11,584 nt of DNA from Pseudomonadota bacterium. GTDB taxonomy: Bacteria; Pseudomonadota; Gammaproteobacteria; Burkholderiales; Burkholderiaceae_D. The position numbers and the translations under genes were made by a program. Shown here one piece after another: positions 1-6,642 of this stretch. Each line of letters opens with the position of its first letter. Positions within the stretch are counted from its first letter, which is position 1. The notes under the pieces were generated by a model. It was given only the letters and a program-made list of their open reading frames with translations. It ran no database searches and was not told the DNA's origin. The stretch is taken from assembly GCA_023435945.1 (NCBI GenBank), contig JAEZLB010000303.1, positions 1 through 11,584 of the forward strand, written 5' to 3'.

Positions 1-72
1 GAACAAGGTTAAGAAAAGCCCGGCGGCAAGCCAAACCGGCGGCAGAATCGTCAAATTTTGTTCCGCCGCCAT
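1..72 (-). CDS. Possible N-terminus of a membrane protein, cut by the window edge
   Basis: An ATG on the minus strand (bases 72-70) opens a stop-free frame of 24 codons that runs off the left edge. It begins MAAEQNLTILPPV and continues with a hydrophobic stretch (WLAAGLFLTLF), which looks like a first membrane segment. It lies 35 bp downstream of the LOG-family gene on the same strand and could be co-transcribed with it. Only a weak purine-rich sequence (AGAGACG, about 12 bases upstream) could act as ribosome binding site. The fragment is too short to assign a family. A chance open frame cannot be excluded. Confidence 0.4.
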   Translation of the reverse strand, partial: MAAEQNLTILPPVWLAAGLFLTLF

Positions 73-107
73 TGTAGCAAACACGTCTCTGAATTATGAG
101 AGGCTTG

Positions 108-845
108 TTACAGAAAGGTTCCGGCGCTGCGTTCCCGGTCGGCGATCTCGGAATGGCGTGATTCATAGAAATCGAAAATCGCCTCTACCACGGCCGCCGG
201 GTCGTCGATCAACTGGATCAGGTCCATGTCTTCCGGCGCGATCATGCCTTCACCTAGCAACTTGTCGCGGAACCAGGTCAGCAAGCCGCCCCAGAAAGCC
301 GATCCGACAAGAATGACGGGAATGCGGCGCGAGGTGCCGGTCTGGATCAGCGTCAGCACTTCGGCCAGTTCATCCAGCGTGCCGAAGCCGCCGGGCAGCA
401 CCACGTAGGCATCCGCATATTTGACGAAAGCCACCTTGCGCGCGAAGAAATGACGGAAGTTGAGCGATATGTCCTGCCAGGCATTACTCTTTTGCTCGTG
501 CGGCAGCGTGATGTTCAGGCCGACCGAGGGCGATTTCCCTTCGAAGGCTCCCTTGTTGGCGGCTTCCATGATGCCGGGGCCTCCGCCTGAAATCACGGCA
601 AAGCCATGGTCGGACACGCGCCGGGCGATATCGACCGCGAGTGTGTAATAAGGAGCTTCCGGGCCGATGCGGGCGGAGCCGAAGATGGAGACGGCAGGCC
701 GCAGTTCCGACAGGCGTTCGGTTGACTCGATAAACTCTGCCATAATCGTCAACATTGACCACGATTCCCGCGCTTTTTTCTGGGTGGCGCGTTGCAGATC
801 GCGTACCTGCCGCAGGCGCGGCACATTTTTTCTATTGATTTCCAT
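108..845 (-). CDS. LOG-family protein (TIGR00730-type nucleoside-5'-monophosphate phosphoribohydrolase)
   Basis: This 245-residue cytosolic protein belongs to the LOG / lysine-decarboxylase-like Rossmann family. Characterised members cleave the N-glycosidic bond of (cytokinin) nucleoside 5'-monophosphates, releasing the base and ribose 5-phosphate. Visible signatures are the glycine-rich loop with the catalytic Glu (GGGPGIMEAANKGA, residues 87-100), the conserved Arg in FFARKVAFVKYADA (R136) and the phosphate-binding PGGFGTLDE (151-159). The N-terminal 50 residues, including ESWSMLTIMAEF, resemble the longer betaproteobacterial version of the family. The ATG at 845-843 was chosen because the conserved ESW...IMAEF block lies upstream of the next Met (residue 31). 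No Shine-Dalgarno is visible. The start codon abuts the polA start codon on the other strand, so any promoter must lie inside polA. The family call is secure. The true substrate is unknown, and cytokinin metabolism should not be assumed. Confidence 0.9.
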   Translation of the reverse strand: MEINRKNVPRLRQVRDLQRATQKKARESWSMLTIMAEFIESTERLSELRPAVSIFGSARIGPEAPYYTLAVDIARRVSDHGFAVISGGGPGIMEAANKGAFEGKSPSVGLNITLPHEQKSNAWQDISLNFRHFFARKVAFVKYADAYVVLPGGFGTLDELAEVLTLIQTGTSRRIPVILVGSAFWGGLLTWFRDKLLGEGMIAPEDMDLIQLIDDPAAVVEAIFDFYESRHSEIADRERSAGTFL

Positions 846-3599
846 ATGAATAAAACACTGTTGTTAGTGGATGGCTCCAGTTACCTCTATCGCGCTTTTC
901 ACGCGATGCCGGACTTGCGTAATCCGGAAGGTCTCCCCACTGGAGCGATCTACGGCATGATCAATATGTTGCGTCGTTTACGCAACGATTATTCTGCCGC
1001 ATATATCGCCTGCGTGTTCGATGCCAAGGGAAAAACTTTTCGCGATGATCTGTATGCTGACTACAAGGCCAATCGTGCTTCCATGCCGGAAGACCTGGTC
1101 AAACAGATCGAGCCCATCCATGAGGCGGTGCGCGCCATGGGCTGGCCCATACTGATGGTGGAAGGCATAGAAGCCGACGACGTAATCGGCACGCTGGCAC
1201 AGCAGGCAACGGAGCAGGGCATGGAAGTGGTGATTTCCACCGGCGACAAGGATCTGGCGCAGCTGGTCAATCCGCACGTTACGCTGATTAACACCATGAG
1301 CAATGAGAAGCTTGATAGAGAAGGGGTCATCGCCAAGTTTGGCGTGCCGCCCGAGCGTATCGTCGATTACCTGACGCTGGTGGGCGATGCCGTGGACAAT
1401 GTGCCGGGCGTCGACAAGGTCGGTCCCAAGACGGCAGTCAAGTGGCTGGGCCAGTATGATTCGCTGGATGGCGTGATTGCCAATGCCGACCAGATCAAGG
1501 GTGTGGTCGGTGACAACCTGCGCAAGGCGCTCGACTGGCTGCCCAAGGCCAAGGAGCTGGTGACGGTGAAAACCGATTGCGATTTGCGGGAGCACATCGC
1601 AGCTTTCCCGGATGTACTGGGTACCAGGGAAGAGGATCGTGAAAAGCTGATCGATTTTTTCAAGCGCTACGGTTTCCGTTCCTGGCTACGCGAGCTGACG
1701 GCGCAGGCGCAGGAAGCGGCGGCCGAAGCCGCGCCCGATGCCAAGGCGACCGTATGGCAGGCGGGATTGTTCGATGACGATAAACCTGCAGCCAAGCCAG
1801 TTTATGAAACCGTGCTGACCGATGCCCAGCTTGATGCCTGGCTGAAGAAAATCGATGCCGCAGCCATTACGGCCCTCGATACCGAAACGACGTCGCTGGA
1901 AGCGATGCAGGCGGAGCTGGTCGGGATTTCATTGTGCTGCGAAACTGGCGTGGCGGCTTATATTCCGGTTGCGCATCGTTATACCGATGCGCCGGAGCAA
2001 CTGAGTCGCGACCATGTGCTGGCACGGCTGAAACCGTGGCTGGAAGATGCGACCAAGGCCAAGCTGGGGCAGCACCTCAAGTACGACAGCCACGTGTTCG
2101 CCAACTATGGCATCACGGTGCGCGGCATCGCGCACGACACCTTGCTGGAATCCTATGTGCTTGAAGCCCACCGCAGTCATGATATGGATAGCCTTGCGCT
2201 GCGCCATCTGGATCGCAAGACTATCCTGTATCAGGACGTATGCGGAAAGGGGGCCTCGCAGATCTGTTTCGATGAAGTAGCGATTGACCGTGCCACCGAA
2301 TACGCGGCCGAAGATGCGGAAGTGACTTTCGAGCTGCATCGCGTGCTGTGGCCGCAGATAGAGAATCAGGCCGGCCTGCGCTACATCTACGAGAAGATAG
2401 AAATGCCGGCCCTGCAGGTGCTGCAGAAGATGGAGCGCAACGGCGTCCTGATCGATGCCTCGCTATTGGCCGAGCAGTCGAACGAACTCGGGCATCGTAT
2501 GCTGGAGCTGGAACAGCAGGCGCATGAACTGGCCGGACAGCCTTTTAACCTCAATTCTCCCAAGCAGATCGGCGAAATCTTCTTCGACAAGCTCAAGCTG
2601 CCCGTGGTGAAAAAGACGCCGTCCGGCACGCCGTCGACCGATGAGGAGGTGCTGCAGAAGCTGGCCGAAGATTACCCGTTGCCGAAAATCCTGCTGGACT
2701 ATCGCAGCCTGGCCAAACTCAAGTCGACCTACACCGACAAGCTGCCCAAGATGGTCAATCCCGTCACCGGCCGCGTGCATACCAATTACGCGCAGGCAGT
2801 TGCCGTGACCGGGCGCCTTGCCTCCAATGATCCCAACCTGCAGAACATCCCTATCCGCAATGCGGAAGGACGCCGCATACGTGAAGCTTTTATCGCATCG
2901 CCTGGCAGTGTGATCGTGTCGGCCGACTACTCGCAGATCGAGCTGCGCATCATGGCTCACCTGTCGGAAGACGAGGGCATGCTGCGCGCCTTTGCCGATG
3001 GTGAGGACATTCACCGCGCCACGGCTGCCGAAATTTTCAGTACGCAGCAATCAGATGTGACCAGCGAACAGCGCCGTTATGCCAAGGTCATCAATTTCGG
3101 GCTGATTTACGGTATGAGCGTGTTCGGACTGGCTGGCAATCTCGGCGTGGAACGCTCGGCTGCGCAGATGTATATGGACCGTTATTTCCAGCGTTTCGCT
3201 GGCGTGAAGCGCTTCATGGACGAGACGCGCCTGCAGGCCAAGGCGCAGGGTTACGTGGAAACTGTATTCGGACGCCGCCTGTGGCTGCCGGAAATCAATT
3301 CGCCCAACGGCCCGCGCCGCCAGGCCGCGGAACGTGCCGCGATCAATGCGCCGATGCAGGGTACGGCAGCCGACCTGATTAAGCTGGCGATGATCGCGGT
3401 GCAGGACTGGCTGGAACAGGAGAAGCTGCAATCCAAGATGATCATGCAAGTGCATGATGAACTGGTGCTGGAGGTTCCTGAGCAGGAGCTGGCGCTTATC
3501 AGATCGGCCTTGCCGCGCCTGATGGCTGGCGTGGCGACATTAAAAGTGCCGCTGGTGGCTGAAGTCGGTGTCGGTCGCAACTGGGATGAGGCACACTAG
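846..3599 (+). CDS. polA: DNA polymerase I
   Basis: A 917-residue, three-domain DNA polymerase I that removes RNA primers and fills gaps during replication and repair. Residues 1 to about 290 form the 5' nuclease, with VDGSSYLYRAFHA, GIEADDVIGTLA, STGDKDL and GDAVDNVPGVDKVGPKTA. Residues about 330-510 form the proofreading 3'-5' exonuclease, with D345/E347 (DTET), D414 (LKYD) and Y486/D490 (YAAED), so its acidic residues are intact. The polymerase domain has motif A D694 (ADYSQIELR), motif B R743, K747, F751 and Y755 (RRYAKVINFGLIYG) and motif C H870/D871 (QVHDE). Numbering runs 10-11 below E. coli Pol I (928 residues). The start is ATG 846, giving MNKTLLLVDGSSYLYR as in the family. An upstream in-frame ATG at 792 would add 18 unrelated residues that lie inside the opposite LOG gene. 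No Shine-Dalgarno precedes 846. In the exo II motif the usual GQNLKYD reads GQHLKYD (H410). Confidence 0.98.
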   Translation: MNKTLLLVDGSSYLYRAFHAMPDLRNPEGLPTGAIYGMINMLRRLRNDYSAAYIACVFDAKGKTFRDDLYADYKANRASMPEDLVKQIEPIHEAVRAMGWPILMVEGIEADDVIGTLAQQATEQGMEVVISTGDKDLAQLVNPHVTLINTMSNEKLDREGVIAKFGVPPERIVDYLTLVGDAVDNVPGVDKVGPKTAVKWLGQYDSLDGVIANADQIKGVVGDNLRKALDWLPKAKELVTVKTDCDLREHIAAFPDVLGTREEDREKLIDFFKRYGFRSWLRELTAQAQEAAAEAAPDAKATVWQAGLFDDDKPAAKPVYETVLTDAQLDAWLKKIDAAAITALDTETTSLEAMQAELVGISLCCETGVAAYIPVAHRYTDAPEQLSRDHVLARLKPWLEDATKAKLGQHLKYDSHVFANYGITVRGIAHDTLLESYVLEAHRSHDMDSLALRHLDRKTILYQDVCGKGASQICFDEVAIDRATEYAAEDAEVTFELHRVLWPQIENQAGLRYIYEKIEMPALQVLQKMERNGVLIDASLLAEQSNELGHRMLELEQQAHELAGQPFNLNSPKQIGEIFFDKLKLPVVKKTPSGTPSTDEEVLQKLAEDYPLPKILLDYRSLAKLKSTYTDKLPKMVNPVTGRVHTNYAQAVAVTGRLASNDPNLQNIPIRNAEGRRIREAFIASPGSVIVSADYSQIELRIMAHLSEDEGMLRAFADGEDIHRATAAEIFSTQQSDVTSEQRRYAKVINFGLIYGMSVFGLAGNLGVERSAAQMYMDRYFQRFAGVKRFMDETRLQAKAQGYVETVFGRRLWLPEINSPNGPRRQAAERAAINAPMQGTAADLIKLAMIAVQDWLEQEKLQSKMIMQVHDELVLEVPEQELALIRSALPRLMAGVATLKVPLVAEVGVGRNWDEAH

Positions 3600-3672
3600 C
3601 CCCAAACCCTGCAAAGCGTTGAGGTAACACAGTGCAGTTTCTGTCGAGTGGCTAACAATGCGTTCTCACTTC

Positions 3673-3679
3673 AAGGAGG
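3673..3679 (+). promoter_or_regulatory. Shine-Dalgarno of the dienelactone hydrolase gene
   Basis: AAGGAGG lies 4 bases before the ATG at 3684. It decides this start over the in-frame ATG at 3648, which has no ribosome binding site and would put 12 extra residues before the signal peptide. Confidence 0.85.
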
Positions 3680-3683
3680 CAGT

Positions 3684-4568
3684 ATGAACAAGCACGACGA
3701 GGAAATGGTGGAAGTTCTGGGGAAAACGGGCCTGTCCGATGGCTGTGGTCGCCGCACTTTTCTGCAGGCAACGCTGGGTGCGGGCTTCGCGGTAGCGGTT
3801 ATGCCGGTCGTGGCGCAAACCGTGGTCAAGACTTCCGCGGACGGCCTGACGGCAGGGCAGGTGGAAATCGAGGTCAAGGGGCAGAAAGTGCCCGTTTATC
3901 GTGCCCAACCCCAGGGCAAAACCAAGTTGCCGGTCATGCTGGTGATCTCGGAGATTTTCGGCGTGCATGAATATATTGCCGATGTGGCTCGCCGTTTTGC
4001 ACAGCAGGGTTACCTGGCGCTGGCACCGGATTTGTTTATCCGCCAGGGGGACCCGACCAAGTACGCGTCCAATACCGAGATCATGAAGGAAGTGATATCC
4101 AAGGTGCCGGATGAGCAGGTGATGGGTGACCTTGATGCTATCGTGGCCTGGGCCAAGGAGAATGGTGGCGATGCCAGCCGACTTGGCATCACCGGATTTT
4201 GCTGGGGCGGCCGCATCACCTGGCTGTACAGCGCTCACAATCCGCAAGTGAAGGCAGGGGTGGCCTGGTATGGCCGCCTGGTGGGTGACAGCACGACCAA
4301 TACGCCACGCCATCCCATCGATGTGGCTCCCGGCTTGAAGACGCCCATCCTGGGCTTGTATGGCGCCAAAGATGCCAGCATTCCGCTGGATACGGTCAAA
4401 AAGATGGAAGCATTGCTGGCGCAGGGCAAGAGCGGGTCAAAATTCGTGGTGTTCGAGAATTCCGGCCATGCCTTCCATGCGGATTACCGTCCCACCTATA
4501 ACGAAACCGATGCCAAAGCAGGCTGGCAGTTATGCCTGGACTGGTTCAGACAACACGGCGTCGCGTGA
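3684..4568 (+). CDS. Dienelactone hydrolase family protein with Tat signal peptide
   Basis: A 294-residue alpha/beta hydrolase of the dienelactone hydrolase family (carboxymethylenebutenolidase-like), which hydrolyses cyclic enol lactones or other esters. The Cys-Asp-His triad is complete: C173 in GFCWGGR, D230 in GAKDASIP and H262 in SGHAFHADYRP. The Glu that partners the Cys in this family is present at E90 (SEIFGVHEY). The N-terminus carries a twin-arginine signal: R23-R24 in CGRRTFLQ, a hydrophobic stretch to about residue 43, and likely cleavage after VVA (residue 44). The enzyme is therefore probably exported folded to the periplasm, unlike classical cytosolic ClcD-type enzymes. It lies 84 bp after polA on the same strand, and no terminator is visible between them, so readthrough is possible. 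No other aromatic-degradation genes flank it, and the substrate cannot be predicted. Confidence 0.93.
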   Translation: MNKHDEEMVEVLGKTGLSDGCGRRTFLQATLGAGFAVAVMPVVAQTVVKTSADGLTAGQVEIEVKGQKVPVYRAQPQGKTKLPVMLVISEIFGVHEYIADVARRFAQQGYLALAPDLFIRQGDPTKYASNTEIMKEVISKVPDEQVMGDLDAIVAWAKENGGDASRLGITGFCWGGRITWLYSAHNPQVKAGVAWYGRLVGDSTTNTPRHPIDVAPGLKTPILGLYGAKDASIPLDTVKKMEALLAQGKSGSKFVVFENSGHAFHADYRPTYNETDAKAGWQLCLDWFRQHGVA

Positions 4569-4587
4569 ATCATTCGGCATTGGTTGC

Positions 4588-4615
4588 ATCCGGCGCCTGG
4601 AAACAGGAGCCGGAT
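4588..4615. other. GC-rich hairpin with GAAA tetraloop downstream of the hydrolase gene
   Basis: ATCCGGC (4588-4594) and GCCGGAT (4609-4615) pair perfectly. After one G/A mismatch, CCTG (4596-4599) pairs with CAGG (4604-4607) around a GAAA loop (4600-4603), a GNRA-type tetraloop. No T-run follows on either strand, so it is not a canonical intrinsic terminator. It starts 20 bp after the hydrolase stop codon, where it could protect the 3' end of the message from exonucleases. An 8-base palindrome CTGCGCAG follows immediately (4616-4623). Confidence 0.6.
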
Positions 4616-4658
4616 CTGCGCAGATCGTACTGTTACTGATATTCTTCATCATGCTTGA

Positions 4659-4687
4659 TTGAATATTGCAGGCCGCTGTGATTTAAT
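4659..4687 (+). promoter_or_regulatory. Candidate sigma-70 promoter of the ZIP transporter gene
   Basis: TTGAAT (4659-4664, -35) and TTTAAT (4682-4687, -10; 5 of 6 consensus bases) are separated by 17 bases. Transcription would begin near 4694, giving a leader of about 26 bases that includes the Shine-Dalgarno at 4710-4713. The assignment is by consensus match only. Confidence 0.5.
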
Positions 4688-4709
4688 TTCCGGTTTCCCA
4701 GCTTCCTCC

Positions 4710-4713
4710 GGAG
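4710..4713 (+). promoter_or_regulatory. Shine-Dalgarno that points to an ATT start codon
   Basis: GGAG lies 6 bases before the in-frame ATT at 4720. No ATG, GTG or TTG occurs in frame near it. The next accepted start, GTG at 4744, has no Shine-Dalgarno. The GGAG is therefore the main evidence for the ATT start. Confidence 0.6.
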
Positions 4714-4719
4714 CACAAA

Positions 4720-5502
4720 ATTAATTCCCCGCTACTCTACATAGTGCTTGCAACCGTCGTTGCCGGTGTGCTCAGCATTTCGGCGGCTGCCTTGTTCTCG
4801 TTTTCGCTGCTGTCGAAAATGGTGGATAAGATGGTCAGCCTGTCAGTGGGCATGCTGCTGTCAACGGCACTGTTGCATTCGCTGCCGGAAGCCTTTGAAT
4901 CCGGCGGTGATCCTTACACCATGTTCGCCGTTGTCCTGGGCGGCCTGTTGTTTTTCTTCCTGCTGGAAAAAATGGCCATCCTGCGCCATTCACACCACCA
5001 CGAGGGCGATGGCCACGGTCATGTGCACGGTCATGATGCCCATGAGGCCGGCCGCGCCGGCTGGCTGATCCTGGTCGGCGATGGCATGCATAACTTCATC
5101 GACGGTATCCTGATCGCCGCTGCCTTCCTCGCCGACCCGGCGCTGGGCGTGGTGACCGCCGTGGCCATCATTGCGCATGAAATTCCGCAGGAAATCGGCG
5201 ATTTCATCGTGCTGCTGAACGCCGGTTTCTCCAAGGCCCGTGCTTATGTCTACAACCTGATCTCCAGCATGATGGCGCTGGTGGGCGGGGTGCTGGGCTA
5301 CTTCATGCTCGACCGCTGGATGGAATGGATACCGTTTTTCCTTGCGTTCGCTTCGTCCGGTTTCCTTTACATTGCCGTCTCGGACCTGATGCCCCAGATG
5401 CAACGCCGCACGACGCTGCGCGAAAGTATTCCTCAGGTCATCCTGATTACCCTGGGCGTTGTTATCGTGTTTTTCATTACGCATGGGGCGCATGCGCATT
5501 GA
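4720..5502 (+). CDS. ZIP-family divalent metal transporter
   Basis: An inner-membrane transporter of the ZIP (ZupT/GufA-like) family, expected to bring Zn2+ or other divalent metals into the cytoplasm. It has about eight hydrophobic segments. Numbered from the ATT, a histidine-rich loop at about residues 90-108 (HSHHHEGDGHGHVHGHDAH) lies between segments 3 and 4. The two metal-site motifs follow: HNFIDG (124-129) in segment 4 and HEIPQEIGDF (153-162) in segment 5. HSLPEA near residue 53 is also typical. The start is unusual. ATT at 4720 has a well-placed GGAG and restores an N-terminus NSPLLYIVLATV that fits the first membrane segment (260 residues). The conventional alternative is GTG at 4744 (252 residues), which has no ribosome binding site. 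The gene has its own candidate promoter and ends before a strong bidirectional terminator. Metal specificity cannot be read from sequence. Confidence 0.92.
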   Translation: MNSPLLYIVLATVVAGVLSISAAALFSFSLLSKMVDKMVSLSVGMLLSTALLHSLPEAFESGGDPYTMFAVVLGGLLFFFLLEKMAILRHSHHHEGDGHGHVHGHDAHEAGRAGWLILVGDGMHNFIDGILIAAAFLADPALGVVTAVAIIAHEIPQEIGDFIVLLNAGFSKARAYVYNLISSMMALVGGVLGYFMLDRWMEWIPFFLAFASSGFLYIAVSDLMPQMQRRTTLRESIPQVILITLGVVIVFFITHGAHAH

Positions 5503-5523
5503 GCGGCCGGCAGTCATAAGCTG

Positions 5524-5555
5524 ACCCAGCGTGAGGCACTGAGCTATCGCTGGGT
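5524..5555. other. Inverted repeat after the ZIP gene
   Basis: ACCCAGCG (5524-5531) and CGCTGGGT (5548-5555) form a perfect 8-bp stem with a 16-base loop, 21 bp after the ZIP stop codon. Only GTTTC follows, so it is a weak terminator at best. It may act with the strong terminator 30 bp downstream. Confidence 0.6.
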
Positions 5556-5585
5556 GTTTCAAACCGCGGCGGCACTTAACCGCTG

Positions 5586-5613
5586 AAAAACCGGTCCGTG
5601 CGGCCGGTTTTTT
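5586..5613. terminator. Bidirectional intrinsic terminator
   Basis: AAAAACCGG (5586-5594) pairs with CCGGTTTTT (5604-5612) around a short GC-rich loop. On the plus strand the stem ends in six T's (5608-5613), which suits termination of the ZIP message. On the minus strand the five A's at 5586-5590 become a T-run, so the same element can end the Rieske-permease-sulfurtransferase message coming the other way. Confidence 0.85.
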
Positions 5614-5790
5614 ATGGGTGAGTGAGGGTGACGTAATGAAGGCGGCCGGGCTGTCTGGCACATTGCTGCGAAACAGGGCAATGTGCCCTGCCGTGGAATC
5701 AAGCAACCAAACTTATTCTGGCCGATGCGGGCAAGGGATGTTTTGTGGCACAGCGTTACTTAAGCGGAGCGTACTCCACTCTCTTATGCC
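5614..5790. other. Non-coding tail between the convergent genes
   Basis: Between the terminator and the sulfurtransferase stop codon I see no credible gene. Open frames here have no ribosome binding site and continue antisense into the sulfurtransferase. The only structure is the 10-bp inverted repeat at 5657-5687 plus a small GGAG-CGTA-CTCC hairpin at 5764-5775. The complete convergent gap is 288 bp (5503-5790). Confidence 0.6.
5657..5687. repeat. Perfect 10-bp inverted repeat
   Basis: GGCACATTGC (5657-5666) and GCAATGTGCC (5678-5687) are exact reverse complements separated by 11 bases. No T-run follows on either strand. It lies 104 bp beyond the 3' end of the sulfurtransferase gene, so its message would carry the hairpin if transcription runs on to the terminator at 5586-5613. 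Whether it works as RNA or as a protein-binding DNA site cannot be told from the sequence. Confidence 0.6.
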
Positions 5791-6642
5791 TCATCCGCGC
5801 TCAACCGGCCTGGTCGCATCCGCGCACCACTCACTCCACGACCCTGGATACAGCGCGGCACCTTCTAATCCCGCCACTTCCAATGCCAGAAGGTTATGGC
5901 AGGCGGTTACGCCGGAGCCGCACTGCATGACCGCTTGTTCGGGGTGTGCAATCAAAGTGGCAAATTCACGGCGTAATTGTTCTGAAGACTTGAAGCGACC
6001 ATCGGCTTGCAGGTTGTCGCGGAAGAAGCGGTTCTTCGCGCCCGGAATATGGCCGCCTACCGGGTCTAGCGTTTCATTCTCGCCGCGATAGCGGTCGGGA
6101 GCGCGTGCATCGATTACGGTGCGCGTTGGATGTTCGATATTCTCCAGCAGCGTTTGCGCATCCACGGTTTTTACCAGCGGATCTTTCAGGCTGATGGTGC
6201 CGCGTGTGGGGGCAGGCATATCGGTTGTGAGTGTTCGCCCCAGTGCCTGCCATGCCGGCAAGCCACCATCGAGTACGGCGACCGCTTCATGTCCGCACCA
6301 GCGCAGCATCCACCACAGGCGTGCTGCGAACATGCTGCCTTGTGCATCGTAAGCGACGACCTGGGTATGGGGATGGATGCCCCAGTTGCGCAGCGTTTCC
6401 ATGAATGCTTCGCGTGAAGGCAGGGGATGCCTGCCGCGGAATTCGCCGTTCGGTCCCGGGCGCTTGTCTGACAGGTCGGTATCGAGATGGGCGTACACGG
6501 CATTCGGAATATGGCCTTGCCGATAAGCGATAAAGCCTGCATCCGGATTGCCGAGGTCGAAGCGGCAATCGATGATGACCCAGCCTGGGTCATTCACATG
6601 TGGCGCGAGTTCGTTGGCTGCAATCAGCGTGGTGTAGGTCAT
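5791..6642 (-). CDS. Sulfurtransferase, 3-mercaptopyruvate type (tandem rhodanese domains)
   Basis: A 283-residue cytosolic protein with two rhodanese domains: an inactive N-terminal one (about 5-135, DCRFDL...GHIPNAVYAHLD) and a catalytic C-terminal one (about 160-280, IDARAPDRYRG...GHIPGAKN). The active loop reads C241-G-S-G-V-T-A, the form found in 3-mercaptopyruvate sulfurtransferases such as E. coli SseA, not the CRKGVT of thiosulfate-type rhodaneses. The enzyme would form a persulfide on C241 and pass sulfane sulfur to thiols or cyanide. The C-terminal PGSWSEW is also typical. The ATG at 6642-6640 has AGGAG (complement of 6648-6652) upstream and overlaps the permease stop codon in ATGA, which implies translational coupling. 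An upstream extension to 6765 would lie inside the permease gene and was rejected. It is the last gene of the Rieske-permease operon. Confidence 0.94.
   Translation of the reverse strand: MTYTTLIAANELAPHVNDPGWVIIDCRFDLGNPDAGFIAYRQGHIPNAVYAHLDTDLSDKRPGPNGEFRGRHPLPSREAFMETLRNWGIHPHTQVVAYDAQGSMFAARLWWMLRWCGHEAVAVLDGGLPAWQALGRTLTTDMPAPTRGTISLKDPLVKTVDAQTLLENIEHPTRTVIDARAPDRYRGENETLDPVGGHIPGAKNRFFRDNLQADGRFKSSEQLRREFATLIAHPEQAVMQCGSGVTACHNLLALEVAGLEGAALYPGSWSEWCADATRPVERG

Noticed and set aside
792-845. In-frame N-terminal extension of polA from ATG 792
   Set aside because: The 18 residues are not family-like and lie antisense in the LOG gene. MNKTLLLVDGSSYLYR at 846 matches the usual PolA start.
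978-1595. Long minus-strand open frame (205 codons) inside polA
   Set aside because: It is antisense to an unmistakable polA, has no recognisable domain and no ribosome site. Similar shadow frames occur at 1929-2339, 2463-3050 and 3051-3455.
4980-5052. His-rich codon repeats (CAC/CAT runs) as a DNA repeat
   Set aside because: They are explained by the metal-binding histidine loop of the ZIP transporter.
5618-6091. Plus-strand open frame of 157 codons after the ZIP terminator
   Set aside because: It runs antisense into the sulfurtransferase, has no recognisable domain and low-complexity composition. It is treated as a shadow.
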